A model generated the notes under the pieces. That model did not search any database and was not told the origin of the DNA. It saw nothing but the letters and a program-made list of their open reading frames with translations. The translations under genes were made by a program, and so were the position numbers. From Arachis hypogaea (lineage: Eukaryota; Streptophyta; Magnoliopsida; Fabales; Fabaceae), in NCBI RefSeq assembly GCF_003086295.3, contig NC_092052.1, forward strand, positions 26,387,427 to 26,451,426: a DNA stretch of 64,000 nt, read 5' to 3'. Positions 1 through 12,820 of the stretch are shown piece by piece; positions within the stretch are counted from its first letter, which is position 1; every line of letters begins with the position of its first letter.

Positions 1-934
1 TTAGCATTACGAAGACAATATTTTGAAAAATAAATCGTTGTATTTATTTTGTATGACTAACATTTAAATTACACATATACATTATAGGTACTAAGAGTTT
101 ACTAAAATGGTAGCATGTTAATAATAATTTAAAGGTAGAAAATTAACCAATATAACTTTTAATTATTATTAACAAAATTATAGGATTATTCAATGAAATA
201 ATTTTGTACATTATCGGTAGTAATTGAAAGTTTAATTTATAGGAAACAAACATATAAAATTAAATTGATTGAAAGCAATAGAACACGTAGGATACCTATT
301 AATATTGTCATTATCCAAATTCTGAATAACTAAAAAAATAGATAGTCACACGTAAAATATAAATACATAATAGGTATTCTGAGTTACTGTAAAAAGATAT
401 CATTTGAAAAATGATTCAAGTATAACCGTATAAATTTATTAAGTGAAAAAATTATCATTTATAATTTACAATAGTTTATATATTTATTAAACGTATTTGA
501 ACATTTGTTGCGTATAAAACAAAACGTTAAAAAGAATTGTAGAATATTAAAAAAAAGATATAAAATTTAAAATTCTAAAATATTACTTGGACCACTATTA
601 TTATGAGCATGTGAATAATAAAAATATATTTTAAATTCTCTAAAGATTTAATAATTATTTTTTATAGCGTATAATTATTCCTTAGAGATAAATAATTCGT
701 AAATATAAAAATTACATTAAAATGATAGCATAATAATTATATTAAAAATAAATTAATCGATTTAAATCTATGTGGTAAAAAATTGTCCCTTCTGATATAT
801 AACACTGTAGGAGAAAAACTAAAAAAAAAATACTAGAATTATCAATTTAATTTTTTTCTTATACAGTGAAAAAATTTAATAACAAATATATTATAATTTT
901 CTTATAATGATACAGTGAGAATAAATTTAGATTA
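1..934. repeat. AT-rich repeat, target of the gypsy insertion
   Basis: No gene is visible. The right part (about 830-934) matches the unit that resumes at 22,198 and recurs near 22,620-22,725: shared words include 'aatttaataacaaatatatt' and 'ttcttataatgatac'. This stretch and 22,198-23,160 are therefore the two sides of one AT-rich repeat that was split by the gypsy element at 935-22,197. Confidence 0.6.
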
Positions 935-2414
935 TGTTTCGAGGGTTACTTGAAACTGGATTGAGTTTAGCTTTGAATGTAAACTCCGCAAAATTAGCGA
1001 ATAATTAATCAATAAATTAATTTTTAATAAAAAAATTAGAAATGTAAATTTTATAGTTTAATTAGATAGAGCTAATTAAAATAAGAATTTTGACACTAAT
1101 TTCAAAAAATTTAGTCCAAAATTAGACCGAACGAATCAAACCGATTGAAACGAATCCATATTGAGCCTAAGGCTAAACCTATATAACCCACTTCTTCCCC
1201 CTTGCAGCCACAACACTTTAGTTTTCATTATTGAAAGGGGGATCCACGGTAAGAAGAGAGAAGAGTGATAGAACCCGAACCCCTTTTTCACTTCCAACTT
1301 CAATCCTCCGTAACTTTCAATCCGAAGCTCCGATTGACGAGCTGTTTGCGGCCACGTGTTCGTCTCGGAGTCCTCTTCAATTCTATCTAAACAAAGAGGT
1401 ATGTATTTCTTAAATTCATGTCCAGTTCTCTGTGTCCCCTTTTTGTGCGAAATTAGTTGAACTTTGAGCGATTTTGATGAGTTTGCTTGGTGGTTTAGGT
1501 ACAATATAACATTGGATAATTGTTGAATTATACTCCAATCATCAATGGGTAAGGTAAGGAAACTCTAAACCCTTGTGGTTTGTCTAATTTTGTATACCCT
1601 TGTGCTAATTTAGTGAATTTTATAAATTAGATTGAAATTATGTTAAATTGGAGTTTGAATTAGTGAATTGGATCTCTTGAAATAAACCCTTGGTGGCTGG
1701 AATCATTGGAGTTGATTGGGAATCTTGAAGCTTGAATTCTTGGTGTTTTTGAGCTTAGGGAGGAACCGGCCAAGGTATGGTTTAGGTTTCTCGTATTTAA
1801 TATATAATGTTCTGTGAAAACTTAGGGTAGGTGACCATAGCATAGGTGTGAATAAATGAGTACGATATTTGCCTAGCTCCTTTGATGATGATTGTTGATA
1901 TGGATTAAATATTTGTTGGTGGTTATTGTACATAATAAGAGTAGGATGATAAATGATGGGTTAATGATGTTTGATATATTGAAAATGATGAATATCTTTA
2001 GGTGAAGAATAGTTGATGAATTGTTGTTATAATTGTAAAGTTCAAGCTTGAGAATTGTGTAGAAATGAGGTATAGTTGATTATGGTAAGTTGTGGAGACA
2101 GTGTGGATGTGATATGGTGTGTTGGTGAGTGGTTTGTAACTTTAAAATGTTGTCTGAATTTGATATTGGTAAAAAATGGAGCTTTAAGAGTTTTGGTGAA
2201 AAACTAATTTTTGGTCAAACTTCGGCGAGTCATAACTCTACTTCCGGACTCTCAAATTGTTTCAAATCTATTTTATATGAAAATTGCGTCTGTAAAGTTT
2301 ACGCCGTTCGAAGAAAAATAATTTAAAACGAAAAAGTTATGCGCGTCGGAAGTTTGGGATTTAAAATTGAAATTCTATAGGTTTTCAGACTTAGCTAAAA
2401 TTTTTGATAAAATG

Positions 2415-2600
2415 TAGGCCCACGCGTACGCATGACCTAGGATTTCTACGTACACGAAACTGCTTTACGCGACCATGCGCTTCTGTTTGATACGCATGCG
2501 TACGCGTAAAGGGGACTACATACGCGAAATGGGCCAAAATGCACGCCCACGCGTACGCTTGACTTTTCAAAAATGCCCTCCCACGCGTACGCGTGACTCT
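2415..2600. repeat. CGCG palindromic tract in the solo LTR
   Basis: Repeated words such as CACGCGTACGC and ACGCGTACGCGT occur about every 20-60 bp in an otherwise AT-rich LTR. No credible protein is encoded; open frames here are Arg/Thr/Ala-rich artefacts of the repeat. Confidence 0.75.
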
Positions 2601-3923
2601 TGTTTTCAGCAAATGAGTTTTTGTGTTTTAAAGCTTAATTATGGATCCTCTAAACCTCCATTTTCATTCCTTTGACCTTAGATTTTGTTAGTAAGCCTAG
2701 TACTGAGATGAAGTTAGGAATATGTGGTAACTTGGAGATGAAGAAAGTTTGTGAAGTGATGATTTAGGTATGAGAAGGAAGGGTGCATATGTATATGTAA
2801 ATCTATACTATTTGAATTATGAATCTAGCTAAAGAAAGAAATAAATGTTACATCTGAGTACTCTTTCTCGAAAGTGCGACCCCAGGAGATGGTGGAAGGT
2901 AAGGATCCCCTTCCTTGTTCCTCCTGGTGTTGTAAAATTGCCACCAGCGAGATGGTGGGAGGTTAGGATCCCCTCTTTTGTTCCTCCTGGGCATATGAAA
3001 ACGTACCTCTTGCATAGATGCAAGGGTTGTGGTTTCGCCCCACTTGCTCTGGGTTATGATGTGTTATGTGTAAAATGCAATTATATGATGATATGGCCAT
3101 ATGAATGTTTATGAAATGTTAAAGAATGAATGTGAAATGATTATCTGAGATACGAGTATCCCTGGGTAAAGTATCGTGGCTTGCTACCATGTGTTCTAGG
3201 TTGAGACTCGATACTCTGTTGACCCTACGACGTAAGGGTGACCGGGCACTTATAAATTTTCAGAAAGGTTAACCCCCATCGAGAAATTTTATATATATGA
3301 GAAAAAGCTATGCATAGACTCTTGGAGATGCGCGTCGGGGGACAGTCCAGGGTTTAGCAGCTAGACTTGTCAGGTTGGCTTGATAACCGACAGATGAGAC
3401 TCATCAGCTATAAGACAAGCATGCATCATGTGCATATTGTTTGCTTTGCTTGCTATGCATTATTTGGGAATGCCTAATTGAATATATATGTTAACTGTTA
3501 AATTTTCTATTTGCACTACTTGTTTCCTACCTGTGCTTGCATTTGTCTGATTGTCTGTCTTGCAAACTCACCGGAGATAGAGGAACGGAGGAAAGGTGGA
3601 GAGATTTAGGATTCTAGTTAAGTTTTAGTTAGATTTAAGGAATTGGTTTAGTTTAGAAAGCCTTAGAGAACCACCCTGATTTATGGTTTCTATTTTAGTT
3701 TCTTAAGTTTTATAATATGAGTGTCGGTGTTCTAGGATTGCCTCTGACATTCCCAGGACCTTATATCTTATGTGCGCGACACCTTTACCATGTTGAGAAC
3801 CTTCGGTTCTCATTCCATACAATGTTGTATTTTTCAGATGCAGGTTGAGAGGCACCTCGCTAGGCGTTTGAAGTTCTCCGCAGCGAAGTGGGCTTTTGGG
3901 GTTCATACTTTTGTTCTGTGTTG

Positions 3924-3985
<62 letters not shown>
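3924..3985. repeat. (TA)n microsatellite
   Basis: About 30 uninterrupted TA units inside the solo LTR; the equivalent place in the 25,615 copy also has a shorter (TA)n run. Confidence 0.9.
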
Positions 3986-3987
<2 letters not shown>

Positions 3988-4850
3988 TCCCTATGTATAT
4001 ATGTTTTACTTTTGCACCTCATAGAGGTTTATAGAGGACTAGGGTTGCTTTTATGTATTTTGGATTATGGATTATATATATATGTATGTAGCTATTCTCT
4101 GGCCAGCCTTAGCTTCGCAGGCTGAGTTCGGAGCTTAATATTTTGTATCTTGATCCTCTACTCTTACTTTCCATACATATGTATTTAAGAACCGTAGTTT
4201 CTTCTTACGCAAGTTATGTTATTTATCAGAGTTGCACTTTTCAAATTTTTTTGCGATTTATTTTACCTATTCTTCAAGGCTCCTAGTATACTATATTCCT
4301 TTGACAATTATACGTATTTATATGTTATTTATAGAGGTCGTAGCGTCTCGCTACCTTTGTTTTACATCTTAGGTGTAAAGCTTTGTGTGGTAGGGTGTTA
4401 TATTAAACGTGAGGACCAAGCTCCTAGTGAGGTGGTTTCCGACTTAGCCCGTGTCAAGTGGCCGTTGTCCGAGTTGTTTGTGAGGAGATGGGGGGTGGTA
4501 CCTGCAAAACACTCTGATGCCTAAGTCAGCAAGGGTCTTAGCAAGTTTATAGTGTATTGGAACTTAAGTATACTTAAGGGGTGTCAGTGTATTTATAGAT
4601 GATGGGCGAATAACCACCGTTGGAGTAGTTTCACTATTGATGGTGGATAACCGCCCCTTTATTAAGGGGTTGTTAAGATCTCCTTTCTATTGGGTGAGAG
4701 ATATTAGGAGTTAGTTATGACTCCTTCAGGAGAGACTTATTCCACTATGATGCCCTGTTTGACCTCTTAGGAGGTCGGTTGTTTGGTGACTGTCCTTTTA
4801 GGCTTTCTCTGCCTTTGAGCCTGGTTGATGTTTTAGGCTAGGTATGAACA

Positions 4851-5558
4851 GTGCCCTACTTGAGTCCGATCTTTGCTTAAAATCGGGTTCAAGTATGAAT
4901 GAAGTTGGACAGATGTCAGGAAGTAGAGTTATCACGTCAGGTGTCCCAGGTCGGTTTCTGTTTTCAAGTCGGAGAATCGACGTGACTTTAGAATGTCAAC
5001 CGTTGTGTCTGTTGGCTTTTCACCTTGACACGTGGGGTGCAGTTACATTTGTAACTGTGTACACTCTTTAAATGAGGGAGGCATTTTTAGGTTTTTTCCC
5101 CTTGGGCCTTTATAAACATTTTTCTTCCTTTCTCTTTCTTCTTTTCATTTCTTCTTCTGTGAATTTGGCGCACTCCTCTCTCTCTCTCTCTCTCTCTCAA
5201 GCTTTTCTTTTTCCTCTCATACGTCGAAGACTTTTTCTTTTCCTGAAGGACTCTGAAAAACATAATTTTTGACCGGATCGTTCGTTGTTCTGCTGTGCCT
5301 TCCTCTGTTTTTGGTTTCTTCGAAGAAGACAAAAGTTAGCTTTTTTTTTGTGTTATGTAGTGTTTCTTTGTATTTGAAAAACCTTGTTTGAATGAGGAAT
5401 CTTTGGTGGCGAGTCTTTGCTTGTTGGTAGTTTTATGGAAGCTAGTTCTGGTTTATTATTTTTGCTGTTATAATGCTGCCATGGTCTTCTTTGTGTATCA
5501 AGATGCCCCTAAATGATTTTTGTTGTGACTTTTTCCAACACACTATCATTTTTCTAAG
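4851..5558 (-). other. 3' internal remnant of the Tat-like element
   Basis: This lies between the left LTR and the Athila-like insertion. It includes a (CT)n run near 5,178-5,200 and pyrimidine-rich sequence. No integrase or other retrotransposon domain is recognisable in any frame, although integrase coding would be expected around here in a full element. Confidence 0.5.
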
Positions 5559-5563
5559 ATACT

Positions 5564-7020
5564 TGATAAACCACTATTTTATGGTTTATATTGTGTTTAA
5601 TTGTGTGGTTTTATCATGATCCTTACCCACTTATTCATTAAATTAGCATGAAATTATAATTCCTTCCTGAAATTATAACATGTTTGAAAACTGCTTCCTA
5701 GAGACTTTAATTATGTAATTTTAATTCCCCTTTATTCCATTCGATGCCGTGATCTGTGTGTTGAGTGTTTCAGACTTTATAGGGCATGAACGAGTTGGAG
5801 ATTGGAAAGGAAGCTAGCAAAAATGGAAGGAACACAAGAATTTGAAGAGATAACCAGCGAGAAGTGACGCGATCGCATGGCTCACGCGACCGCGCAAAGG
5901 AGAGCAAATCGCAGTGACGCGGCCGTGCGGATTGGAAAAGCTCAAGCAACGCGGTAGCGTGGATGACGCGAACGCGTGGCAAGGAAAAGCGCGAATGACG
6001 CGTCCGCATGGATGACGCGATCGCGTGACATGTGCGATCTGCATAATCTGCAGATTTCGCTGGGGGCGATTTTGGACCTTATTTCTACCCAGTTTTCGGC
6101 CCGGAACAGCAGACTAGAGCCAGAGAGTATGCAAAAACAAAAGACAACATTCATTCTAGACAGTTTTCAGTTTTTAGATCTAGTTTTACTTCTTTAGGTT
6201 TTCTTTCTCTAGGTTTAAGAATTTTAATTTTCAATTGGTCTTAGCATTGGAACATTGAGAAGAGTTATTTCCTCATCAAGACTTCGTCATTCTAGTTCGT
6301 TCTCTTAACTCGGTTTTATTCTTCCATGTTCTTTGCTTTGTTCAATTTTGTCATTTGAATACTTTCATGATTTTAACTTATTTCTTCCAATTTAATTTAT
6401 TTTCCATTTTAATAATCATGTCTTCTTTTAATTCCCTTTCATGTGTTATGGATTTATTATTTACAATGAGTGAGTAGTTCCCTCACTTGATGGGGAGTTG
6501 ATTGAAAGAAACTCTTGAGTTGGAAGGATTGAAAGAAAAATTGTAATTGGGTTAACCGTTGGATTGTTATCTAATCACTAACACCAATCCCTTTGAACTA
6601 AGTGGGTTGCAACACGTGAATAGATCTAGCATTCCAACTTGTTTGACTTTCCTTTACCTAGTAAAGGATAATTAAACAGAACAACCATTAATTATAAATT
6701 AATCTTGAAATCATCCCATCAATAATAGAGATTCCAACTAATCAACTCCCAGTCAAGGCTTTTATTCATATTATTTGAATTTTCTCAATTTAATTTTCCA
6801 CCTACTTAACTCAACTTATTGGAACATCTGATTAATAAAATAGCACACTTTTCTGCAACTCGTTGGGAGATGACCTGGGACTTAAACTCCCAGTAATTTT
6901 TAATTTAACTCTCTGTGACATATTTCTAAATTGATAGGCAGATTTTCGGTGAGTTAAGAACTATACTTGCAACGTAACTATTTTAATAATTTTTAATTCA
7001 CCAACTTCTGTGCTTCATCA
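5564..7020 (+). repeat. 5' LTR of the Athila-like element
   Basis: 1,457 bp, TGAT...ATCA. It begins with a perfect inverted repeat (ATAAACCA...TGGTTTAT, 5,566-5,589). A CGCG tract lies at about 5,866-6,030. Compared with the 3' LTR there are about 20 substitutions and one 8-bp indel, strongly clustered in the CGCG tract. Confidence 0.93.
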
Positions 7021-7025
7021 ATTTT

Positions 7026-7043
7026 TGGCGCCGTTGCCGGGGA
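7026..7043 (+). other. Primer-binding site, tRNA-Asp type
   Basis: TGGCGCCGTTGCCGGGGA lies 5 nt after the LTR end. This sequence is typical of Athila/Calypso-group elements, where it is taken to pair with tRNA-Asp. Confidence 0.9.
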
Positions 7044-7135
7044 GTTGCAATAGAGTGCTAAAGTTATTAATTAGAATTTATTTATTTGCATTTTATTTTA
7101 TTTTGCTACTATGAGCTGCATGTTTCTTTCGTCAA

Positions 7136-10100
7136 ATGACGCGTTCACTTCCTGATCCGCGCTTGCTAATATTCGATCCTGAAATTGAAAGGACTATTTC
7201 ACGAATAAGGCGAGAACAGCGTCGGTTAGTCCGATCTGAAGGCGGATCTGAAAGTGAACTTGAGGAAGAAACCAGCCCCTGTTCTACTGATTCGGTTGTT
7301 TTACGTGCAGAAGACATGGCAGCTAGGAGAGTTACCATCCAGGAGGAAGGAGCCCCTGATTTTACAATGCAACCGTTTCAAGCGCATCATCCAACGGTAG
7401 CCACAGATTTTGAAATAAAGACCGCACTGCTAAATTTGATACCCAAGTTTCATGGCCTACCTACTCAAGAGCCTATCAAGCACTTGAGAGATTTCCAAGC
7501 AGCCTGTTCTACTGTCAGGCGTGATGGTACTGATGAAACTTCAATTTTGCTGAAAGCTTTCCCGTTTTCTCTTGAGGGAAAAGCAAGAGAGTGGTACTAC
7601 ACTCAACCTCTAGCAAATGTATCCAACTGGGATACACTCAGAAAGGAGTTTTTGGAGAAATTCTTTCCATCTGAAGTTACTGATAAACTGAGGAAGGATA
7701 TCTCCACAATTGTTCAGGATGACAATGAGACTCTCTTTGAATACTGGGAGCGCTTCAATAATCTTCTGGAAGCATGCCCCCACCACATGATTGACAAGAT
7801 AGTGTTACTTAGCTATATCACACAGGGCATGAGGCCCCAAGATAAGACCACATTGGAAAGTGCTAGCAATGGGTCTATGAAGAAGTACAAGACCACTGAT
7901 GAGGCTTGGCAATTGATCAGTGATTTAGCTGAATCTACTAGTTATCACAGACAAAAGCAAGGCCGTTCAAAAGCCGTTGCAGAAGTATCCTCTAGCAGAG
8001 AGACGGCGGCCCTAACTCAGAGTATATGTGAGATGACCAACTTGCTGAAGCAAATGCAATTGAATCAACAACAAGCTCAACAAGCTCAACCTCCTCCACC
8101 ACAGCAAAACTAACAACTGGTCCCGCAAAGAATTTGCGGAATCTGTGCTGATTATAGCCATTACACTGATGAATGCCCGCAGCTCCAACAAGAAGACAAC
8201 ATGGTGGCATCCACTCATAACTTCTATGACTGCCCCAACCAAGGGTACAATCAAAGTGGAAATAATAACCATGGATGGCAGGACAATTCCAACCAGAATT
8301 GGAGGGACAACAATAACAGAGGAGGCAGAGATAATCAGGGAAATCAGAGATGGAATAATAACAACAACAGGCAGCAGAATCAACCTTACAGAGCACCTCA
8401 CCTGAGGAAAAACCAAGGACCACAGAACAATCAACAGCAGACCTCTCAATTTACTCATTCTTCTTTATCTCCTAATGAAGAGCTACTACAATCTTTTGAG
8501 CGAAGACAACATACCATGGAAAGTAACATCATGAATAGTATTAATGCCAGTATGAATGGTCTCACCTCTACTTTGCAAGCTCTTATGTCACAGATTGGAT
8601 CAACGCAGAATTCCAGTAACCAACCTTTAAGCTCCACTGAAATCCCCTCTCAACCATTACCCAATCCAAAGGGAGGCATTAATGCCATCACCCTAAGGTC
8701 TGGAACCACACTGCAGGAGAGGAATCAGGAGGAACCAAGTCCACCAGAACACACCTCAGCTGAAGAGGTAGTAGAAATAGAAGATGTTGAAGAGGAAGAG
8801 GATATACAGGACATAGCTGAAGAAGAAGTAGATCAACCACAGGAGGAAGCACCAAAAGGCGCAGACACCACAGAAAACACTACTCCTATTCCATTTCCAC
8901 AACTTTCAAGAAAGCCCAGGAAGCAGCTGGAACCCGACCCCAAAATGGTAGAAATATTCAAAAAGGTTGAGGTAATTGTTCCTCTTTTTGATGTTATTCA
9001 GCAGGTACCTAAATATGCAAAATTTTTAAAAGACTTATGTATCCATAAATACAAAATTAATGAATTAGAAACTATTCCTTTAGGTAGCTCTATATCTGCT
9101 TTAATGGGAGGATTACCTGAAAAATGTAGTGATCCAGGTCCTTGTATAGTTAGCTATACTATTGGTGGTGTAGTAATTTATGATTGCATGTATGATTTAG
9201 GAGCATGTGTCAGTATAATACCTTTGTCTATATATGATATTTTGAGGCTCCCTCCCTTAAAAAGGTCGGCAGCTCGTTTTGTGTTAGCAGATAAAAGCAT
9301 TATTACAGTGGCTGGAGTTGCTGAAGATGTTTTGGTGAACATTAAAGGGCTTACATTTCCCACTGATTTTTATATCTTGGAGATGCCCCATAATAATTCA
9401 GATAAGCCATCATCAATCCTACTTGGAAGACCATTCCTGAAGACATCAAAATTCAAATTGGATGCTTTTTTAGGAACATACTCCTTTGAAATAGATGGCC
9501 GCATAGTAATTTTCAATCTGAATGGAATCATTGACAACCCCCCAGAAGATCATTCTATCTTCCAGTGTGATGTCATAGATGAAAGTGTAGCTGAAGTTCA
9601 CAAGGAAGAGTTTGAAGAGAGGCACACTGGACAAGGTCCAAGTGTGGGGACCCTTTTAACTGACAATGAGGGCACTTTGCCATTTTCACAAGCCCCAGAT
9701 AATCCAGAGCCTGCTCATGATCAGAAGTTAGAATTGAAACCCCTTCCTCCGCATCTCAAATATGCTTATCTTGAAGATGAGCAGAGGGTTCCAGTTATCA
9801 TTGCAAGGGAACTTACTTCTCAACAAGAAGAGCAGTTAATTGATGTGCTGAGGAAGCATAAGAAGGCAATTGGGTGGAGCTTGGTAGACATAGTAGGCAT
9901 CAACCCTCAAGTATGTGAGCACAGAATATTTTTAGAAGAGGGAGCAAGACCTGTCCGTCAACCCCAAAGAAGATTGAATCCCACCATCTTGGAAGTTGTC
10001 AAAAAGGAAGTGACCAGACTATTGGGAGCCGGCATCATATATCCCATTTCAGACAGTGAATGGGTAAGCCCAGTACAAGTGGTGCCCAAGAAGTCTGGAG

Positions 10101-12641
10101 TCACTACAGTGAAGAATGAGCATGGAGAGCTCATAGCAACTAGAGTTCAGAATGCTTGGAGAGTCTGCATTGATTACAGGTGTCTCAACCAAGCTACCCG
10201 TAAGGATCACTACCCACTTCCATTCATTGATCAAATGTTGGATCGCCTGTCAGGTAAATCACATTATTACTTTTTAGATGGTTACACAGGTTATTTCTAG
10301 ATTCACATAGCTCCTGAGGATCAGGAAAAGACTACTTTTACATGTCCTTTTGGGACTTATGCTTACAAGAGAATGCCCTTTGGCTTGTGCAATGCACCAG
10401 CTACCTTCCAAAGGTGCATGATGAGTCTTTTCTCTGATCTTATTGAGGACTGTATGGAAGTTTTTATGGACGATTTTAGCGTTTATGGTGATTCTTTTAG
10501 CCTTTGCTTAGATGGATTATCTAGAGTATTAGATAGATATGTTAATACAAACCTTGTATTAAATTTCAAAAAATGTCACTTTATGGTAAAACAAGGGATT
10601 GTATTAGGACATGTGGTATCTAATAATGGCATTTCTGTAGACCCAGCAAAGGTGAATATTATTTCTAGTTTACCTTACCCCTCTTCTGTGAGGGAAGTCC
10701 GTTCGTTCCTTGGCCATGCAGGTTTTTACAGGAGATTTATTAAGGACTTTAGTAAGGTCGCACTTCCCTTATCCAGATTACTGCAGAAGGATATTGAGTT
10801 CGAGTTCAGTGAGGATTGAAAACAAGCGTTTGATAAGCTGAAGACTGCTCTGACTCAAGCTCCAATTGTGAGAGAGCCAGACTGGAGCCAGCCGTTTGAA
10901 ATCATGTGCGATGCTTCCAACCATGCAGTAGGAGCAGCGCTGGCTCAGCGTGAAGGTAAGGATCCTTTCGTTATTGCTTATGCGTCTAAGACTTTAGACA
11001 CTGCCCAGTCCAACTATACTACTACTGAAAAAGAGCTTCTTGCTATTGTTTTTGCTCTGGATAAATTCTGAGCTTATTTACTTGGTACTAGAGTAGTAGT
11101 GTATTCGGACCATGCAGCCTTAAAGTATCTATTAGCTAAAAAGAAGTCCAAACAAAGACTTATACGTTGGATACTGCTGTTACAAGAATTTGATTTAGAA
11201 ATAAAGGATAGGAGTGGTACTCAAAATTTAGTGGCAGACCACTTGATTCGCCTTGAGCATATTAAGGATGATTCTACTCCTATAGATGATAATTTTCCTT
11301 TTGATAACCTGCAAGCAGTATCTGAGGTAGTCCCTTGGTATGCACCTGTTGCTAATTATTTAGTTAGCCGCACATTTCCTCCAAATTTTTCTAAGCATCA
11401 AAGAGACAAGCTGAAAAGTGAGTCTAAATATTATATATGGGATGACCCATATTTATGGAGATGTGGCGCTGATCAAGTAATTAGACGTTGTGTGCCTCAA
11501 CTCAGAATTCCAGTCCATTTTAGAGGCCTGTCATTCATCTGAGAGTGGAGGACATTTTGGCCCTCAAAGAATAGCTAGAAAGATCTTAGACTGTGAATTC
11601 TGGTGGCCTACTCTTTTTAGAGACGCTGCTGAGTTTTGTAAATCTTGTCTCCCATGCCAGAAATTTGGTAATATATCCAAGTGGGATGAGATGCCTCAAC
11701 AAATTATACTTTTCTGTGAAATTTTTTATGTTTGGGGCATTGACTTCATGGGTCCATTTCCAAATTCTAATGGATATTTGTATATATTGTTAGCTGTGGA
11801 TTATGTTTTCAAATGGGTGGAAGCAATTCCTACCCGCACTGATGATGCTAACACTGTTGTTTCCTTTGTGAGAAACCATATTATATGTCGCTTTGGATCA
11901 CCACGAGCAATCGTGAGCGATCAAGGCACCCATTTTTGTAACAGGAGACTAACAGGATTAATGAAGAAGCATGGGATAATTCATAAAGTTGCAACAGCTT
12001 ACCATCCCCAAACTAATGGGCAAGCCGAGGTGTCAAACAGAGAAATTAAGCGTATCTTACAAAAGATAGTAAAGCCTCATAGAAAAGACTGGAGCACCAG
12101 GCTACAAGATGCACTCTGGGCATATAGAACAGCATACAAGACACCCATTGGGATGAGTCCTTTCCGCTTGGTTTATGGAAAAGCTTGTCATCTCCCAGTT
12201 GAAGTAGAACACAGAGCTTTTTGGGCAGTTAAGGAGTGCAACATGGGAATTGAGAAAGCCAGAGCTGAGAGGAAGTTGCAACTGCAGGAACTGGAGAACC
12301 TTCGCCTAGAAGCTTATGAAAACTCCAGAATATACAAGGAAAAGATGAAGGCTGTACATGATCAAAACATCAAGAAGAAAGAGTTCCAACCTGGGGATTT
12401 AGTCCTCCTTTACAAATCTCGACTAAGGCTCATGCCAGGTAAGTTGAGATCAAGATGGGAAGGTCCATACAGAGTAGAGAAGGCCGAACCGTACGGAGTT
12501 TATCACCTAAGCCATCCTTCAAGCTCTGAACTTATTAAGGTTAATGGACAACGCCTGAAGCTATACCATGGCGAGAAGATGCAGAGAAACAAAGAGCTTG
12601 AGATCTTCCTCTTAGAAGATCCCCACATGGCAGAAGATTGA
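7136..12641 (+). pseudogene. Athila-like gag-pol polyprotein, four stops and one frameshift
   Basis: One reading frame runs from 7,136 to about 11,490 and continues in another frame to 12,641. In order it has a gag capsid region (about 7,430-7,890), a CX2CX4HX4C zinc knuckle (8,135-8,176), an acidic linker, a protease with a DLGA active-site motif (9,194-9,205), RT with FMDD (near 10,465), RNase H (about 10,900-11,250), and integrase with an HHCC zinc region (about 11,540-11,680) and a D-D-35-E triad (codons at 11,742, 11,919 and 12,027). Breaks are TAA 8,111, TAG 10,298, TGA 10,817, TGA 11,069 and a frameshift near 11,490-11,510. All four stops fit C-to-T type changes (CAA, CAG, TGG and CGA codons). 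The first stop sits just before the zinc knuckle, so a translation-control role for that one cannot be excluded, but the others are lesions. Confidence 0.92.
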
Positions 12642-12651
12642 GCTAATGGAG

Positions 12652-12702
12652 CGTCCAACTTACGGACGTTAAAGCAAAGTGCTAGGTGGGAGACAACCCA
12701 CC
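12652..12702 (+). other. Conserved double hairpin just after pol
   Basis: Ten bases after the pol stop codon there are two inverted repeats: CGTCC/GGACG (12,652-12,668) and GGTGGG/CCCACC with loop AGACAA (12,685-12,702), followed by ATGG. The same pair occurs after the first ORF of the two non-autonomous elements (54,521-54,570 and 62,536-62,585). A role as an RNA packaging, splicing or translation signal is inference. Confidence 0.6.
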
Positions 12703-12820
12703 ATGGTATGATCGTTCTTTTCTTTACTTTTAGTTTTTCCTATTCAATAACTCTTCTCTTTCTTAGTACTATCGTGCATCTGCATTTACATGTTTTTATT
12801 TTCAAAAAAAAATTTTTTTT

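Larger units (their letters stand above)
978..4402 (-). mobile_element. Solo LTR, TGTAACACCCTACC-type (probably gypsy chromovirus)
   Basis: On the minus strand the repeat starts TATAACACCCTACC at 4,402 and ends in CA at 978. The flanks TTGAA (973-977) and TTAAA (4,403-4,407) fit a 5-bp TSD with one change, and the uninterrupted LTR at 21,490 reads TTGAACGTGAGG across the same site. The same repeat occurs in plus orientation at 25,615 and 28,774. No coding region is present. It holds a CGCG tract (about 2,415-2,600), an AT microsatellite and a block around 2,870-3,260 shared with 30,480-30,600. Assignment to chromoviruses rests on memory of LTRs starting TGTAACACCC. Confidence 0.65.
935..4850 (-). 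repeat. 3' LTR of the Tat-like element, split by a solo LTR
   Basis: The pieces are 935-977 and 4,408-4,850, about 486 bp together. They align with the 708-bp right LTR; the size difference is a 221-bp tandem duplication present only in the right copy. The minus strand carries a TATA-type box at 4,590-4,598 (CTATAAATA). Confidence 0.8.

Noticed and set aside
2391..2675. Overlapping open frames on both strands, rich in Thr-Arg or Ala-Tyr repeats (also at 5,770, 12,897, 30,876, 54,800, 58,275 and 62,650)
   Set aside because: They are translations of CGCG palindromes; the palindromes keep several frames open on both strands.
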